Shown: one piece after another, positions 6,228 through 7,909 of the stretch
How positions within the stretch are numbered: the stretch's first letter is position 1
Layout: every line of letters starts with the position of its first letter
DNA from: Blastocatellia bacterium
GTDB taxonomy: Bacteria; Acidobacteriota; Blastocatellia; Pyrinomonadales; Pyrinomonadaceae
Assembly (NCBI GenBank): GCA_013695495.1
Contig: JACDAK010000360.1
Span: forward strand, 1-7,909
Direction of reading: 5' to 3'
DNA length: 7,909 nucleotides
Program-made: the position numbers and the translations under genes
The notes under the pieces: model-generated
Told to the model about the DNA's origin: nothing
The model's database searches: none
What the model saw: the letters and a program-made list of their open reading frames with translations, nothing else

Positions 6228-6710
6228 TTATCCTGGGTCTCCGATTTCACCTGGGTTTCGCTCTTGAAGTTTCTCAACGTCAAGCAGATCTTGTCGCCGA
6301 GCGACCTCAGTCTTATTCCTTATTAGGTCCTCAAGCGATATCACATCAATTTCAATATCTTCCACCTTTACCTTTTTTCGACGAGCGTAAGCCTCGTCAA
6401 ACTCCAACCCCTTCAGATAATTCAAGATCTCGATCTGAACGGGGGGACTCCCTATCCGCACCAGACTATCTTCCTCGGTCGAAAAAAGCTCGGATGAAAG
6501 TGTGGATTCGCCAAAGCCAAATTCAGCTAGCGCACGAGCACAGCGCTCGGCGTTCGCAGGCTCGCGAGATACCATTAGGTCGATATCACTAGTACTTCGA
6601 ACATACCCATGGACAATGACCGCATATCCGCCAATAAGTAGGTATTTAACCCCGTTCGAGTTTAACAACCTGAAAAACTCTTTGAAGTCGTTCTGTAGCT
6701 CTAGCTCCAT
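6228..6710 (-). CDS. Minimal nucleotidyltransferase (MNT/AbiEii-like), putative toxin-antitoxin partner
   Basis: This 160-residue protein has the polymerase-beta-like nucleotidyltransferase core: LLIGGYAVIVHGYVRSTSDI with the Gly-Gly at 27-28 and the metal pair Asp42-x-Asp44 in 'SDIDLMV'. A third acidic strand, 'VQIEILNYLKG', follows; its acidic position is Glu94, where relatives I recall usually have Asp (IDIL). The C-terminal end 'IDVISLEDLIRNKTEVARRQDLLDVEKL' (residues 121-148) is typical of AbiEii-like and DUF6036-type enzymes. Such proteins form toxin or antitoxin halves of type IV-like or MNT-HEPN-like modules, transferring nucleotides to RNA or protein; the target here is unknown. The ATG at 6710-6708 has AAGG 7 nt upstream and lies inside the preceding small gene, so translation is probably coupled. 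Catalysis is plausible but not certain given the Glu. Confidence 0.82.
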   Translation of the reverse strand: MELELQNDFKEFFRLLNSNGVKYLLIGGYAVIVHGYVRSTSDIDLMVSREPANAERCARALAEFGFGESTLSSELFSTEEDSLVRIGSPPVQIEILNYLKGLEFDEAYARRKKVKVEDIEIDVISLEDLIRNKTEVARRQDLLDVEKLQERNPGEIGDPG

Positions 6711-6864
6711 ACGCGATCCTTCTCAAACGCTCAGCCTGCTGAAGCCTTTCTTTAACGGTCGTGTTTCGCCAATACTCGATATCCTCAGAATCGTCCGGCC
6801 CCGGCAGGACCTGGATCCTCGTCCTATCTAACGTCAACTCTGGAATATCCTTTCGTTCGTTCAC
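6646..6864 (-). CDS. Small protein paired with the nucleotidyltransferase (candidate antitoxin or partner)
   Basis: This 72-residue protein starts at GTG 6864-6862, overlapping the cdd stop as GTGA, with GGAG 8 nt upstream. It has a variable acidic first part, a central 'EDIEYWRNTTVKERLQQAERLRRIAYG' (residues 27-53) and the end ATERLQRVFQVVKLERG. I recall small proteins with the pattern 'YW...TP.ERL...E.LRR..YG...RLQRV..VVE' being encoded directly before nucleotidyltransferases of this type in soil bacteria, so this looks like a conserved two-gene module rather than a chance frame. Its last 21 codons overlap the nucleotidyltransferase gene by 65 nt. No catalytic motif is visible; the charged helical composition suits a protein-binding partner. 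The function is inferred from position only. Confidence 0.75.
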   Translation of the reverse strand: MNERKDIPELTLDRTRIQVLPGPDDSEDIEYWRNTTVKERLQQAERLRRIAYGARATERLQRVFQVVKLERG

Positions 6865-7256
6865 TTCAAATACTCCGCATCGAACGCACGCGGCAGCAAC
6901 TCGCTCATCCGCACCGTTTCCGTCATGCCTTCCAAATTAGAAAGTATAACCGGAATATCTCCCCCAAACTCCCAGATCACCTGCCGACACGCCCCGCACG
7001 GAGCCGTTAGCTTTTCCGAATCTGCCACAACCGCGACACGCGATATCCTCTGCATCCCCTGCGCGACCGCAGCAAATATCGCCGCCCGCTCCGCACACAT
7101 CGTCAGCCCATAGCTCGCCGACTCCACATTGCATCCAACAACAACACCGCTCTCAGTCTCAACCGCCGCCCCGACCTTAAATCCGGAAAACGGCGCATAC
7201 GCCCGCTCCCTCACGCCCGTCGCCGCATCTATCAGTTCCTGTTCCGTACGCCCCAT
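6861..7256 (-). CDS. cdd: Cytidine deaminase
   Basis: Cytidine deaminase converts cytidine and deoxycytidine to uridine and deoxyuridine in the cytosol (pyrimidine salvage). The 131-residue length is that of the small homotetrameric class. Motifs: 'AYAPFSGFKVGAAVE' at the start, CNVESASYGLTMCAERAAIF with the substrate-binding Asn-Val-Glu, the first zinc Cys and the catalytic Glu (CAE), and 'PCGACRQV' with the other two zinc cysteines. The TTG one codon upstream (7259) would add one residue, but AGAAGG at 7268-7263 is spaced 6 nt from the ATG at 7256, so that is the better start. It follows udk by 59 nt and overlaps the next small gene by 4 nt, which places it in one operon with both. Confidence 0.97.
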   Translation of the reverse strand: MGRTEQELIDAATGVRERAYAPFSGFKVGAAVETESGVVVGCNVESASYGLTMCAERAAIFAAVAQGMQRISRVAVVADSEKLTAPCGACRQVIWEFGGDIPVILSNLEGMTETVRMSELLPRAFDAEYLK

Positions 7257-7315
7257 CAACGACCTTCTTCATTAAGAAATTACTAATTAGTCAATTAATA
7301 ATTAAACGCAGAAAA
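7257..7315 (-). other. AT-rich spacer between udk and cdd with a palindrome
   Basis: This 59-nt spacer is much richer in A and T than its surroundings. It contains the perfect 10-bp palindrome ACTAATTAGT (7282-7291) next to a run of AATTA-type words, followed by the cdd ribosome binding site. A TTGACT hexamer is present but has no credible -10 at the right distance. The palindrome could be an operator or chance in AT-rich DNA. Confidence 0.35.
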
Positions 7316-7909
7316 CTAAACCAAGATACCTTCCTCAGAATTCAACTTCTCACGAACCAGCCCGCACAAGAAATCTATCGTCATACCCGTATTAGACCCC
7401 TCAGGTATGATGACATCCGCGTGCCGCTTAGATGGCTCAACAAACTCAAAATGCATCGGCCCGATCGTCCTTTCGTACTGCTCCAGCGTCCGCTCAAACG
7501 TCCGCCCGCGTTCATTGATATCCCGCCGCAGCCTCCTGATCAGCCGCACATCATTCGGCGTATCGACAAAAACCCGCAGGTCCAGCAGATCCAAAACGCG
7601 CGGCTCAGCAAATATCAAAATGCCCTCAACTATCACCACGGGCCGCGGTTCTATTACCTCGATCTCATCACTCCGCGTATGCGTTACAAAATCATAAAGC
7701 GGCATCTCCACCTTCAGCCCCTGCTTCAACCGCATCAGATGGTTCACCATCATATCGCTGTCGATCGCATCCGGATGATCAAAATTCGCCTGATGCCTCT
7801 CATCCAATGGCATGTCCGCCAGGTTCCGGTAATACGAATCCTGCTCCACCAGAACTACCCGATCGCGCCCAACCGCATCAACGATCGACCGCGCGATCGT
7901 CGTCTTCCC
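7316..7909 (-). CDS. udk: Uridine kinase (5' end outside window)
   Basis: Uridine kinase phosphorylates uridine and cytidine to UMP and CMP in the cytosol. The frame is open to the right edge and already contains GKTTIARSIVDAVG, the last part of the Walker A P-loop, so only about 10-20 N-terminal residues are missing; a GTG at 7849 is internal. Further motifs: 'LVEQDSYYRNL' (catalytic Asp), NFDHPDAIDSDMMVNHL, 'VEMPLYDFVTHTR', 'PRPVVIVEGILIF' (Walker B-like strand), VFVDTPNDVRLIRRLRRDIN and ERGRTFERTLEQY (lid and arginine-rich region), and 'FVEPSKRHADVIIPEG'. The 197 visible residues match the usual length of about 210. It lies upstream of cdd in the same direction, and cdd produces its substrate uridine. 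Confidence 0.96.
   Translation of the reverse strand, partial: GKTTIARSIVDAVGRDRVVLVEQDSYYRNLADMPLDERHQANFDHPDAIDSDMMVNHLMRLKQGLKVEMPLYDFVTHTRSDEIEVIEPRPVVIVEGILIFAEPRVLDLLDLRVFVDTPNDVRLIRRLRRDINERGRTFERTLEQYERTIGPMHFEFVEPSKRHADVIIPEGSNTGMTIDFLCGLVREKLNSEEGILV

Noticed and set aside
6232..6267. Near-duplicate of about 18 nt (CCTGGGT-n-TC-n-GATTTCA and CCTGGGTTTCG...) at the end of the nucleotidyltransferase gene
   Set aside because: Two imperfect short copies only, inside coding sequence; too weak to call a functional repeat.
5303..6592. Long plus-strand open frame (429 codons) opposite the amidohydrolase and nucleotidyltransferase
   Set aside because: The peptide is dominated by Arg, His and Pro with no recognisable domain, and the minus strand has clear conserved genes across the whole span. 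It is an antisense shadow caused by codon bias.
7285..7300. TTGACT as a -35 box for a cdd promoter
   Set aside because: No acceptable -10 hexamer 16-18 nt downstream; the place where it would lie is the ribosome binding site region.

Overview
All genes I can support lie on the minus strand, so transcription runs from high to low coordinates. GC content is moderate and spacers are short. Several features hint at an Acidobacteriota genome, possibly Blastocatellia: exported TonB-C proteins, an M1 peptidase with the 'VPGVSRELA' start, HicA/HicB proteins of the 'FAFHDG / ALRVIAD' type, and a small-protein/nucleotidyltransferase pair. This assignment comes from recalled family resemblance, not from a search.

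Right part (7909 down to 4814), in transcription order: a uridine kinase cut by the window edge just inside its P-loop; an AT-rich spacer; cytidine deaminase (cdd); a 72-residue protein starting on a 4-nt GTGA overlap with cdd; a minimal nucleotidyltransferase overlapping that small gene by 65 nt; and, 1 nt later, an exported amidohydrolase of the methylthioadenosine/S-adenosylhomocysteine deaminase type. This looks like a nucleoside-salvage operon (udk, cdd, deaminase) with a toxin-antitoxin-like pair inside it.

Middle (4813 to 2665): a promoter and a strong ribosome binding site lead to an exported protein with a helical, TPR-like N-terminal part, a Pro/Glu/Ala linker and a TonB C-terminal domain. 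A rho-independent terminator follows. Next is the remnant of an M1 aminopeptidase: its signal peptide and N-terminus are joined, out of frame, to its last ~55 residues, and the catalytic middle is gone.

Left part (2664 to 1): a promoter drives an Rrf2/IscR-type regulator with three cysteines, then sufB, the Fe-S assembly scaffold. A hicB-hicA toxin-antitoxin pair follows, in which each gene is 209 nt long and needs one extra base to be open throughout. The start of a CBU_0592-like small membrane protein runs off the left edge.

A degenerate intergenic repeat (core TTAGCNACGGATTACGCG, minus strand) occurs four times between 2101 and 3400, all in the same orientation, three of them at or just after stop codons. 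No rRNA, tRNA, CRISPR array, insertion sequence or replication origin was recognised.
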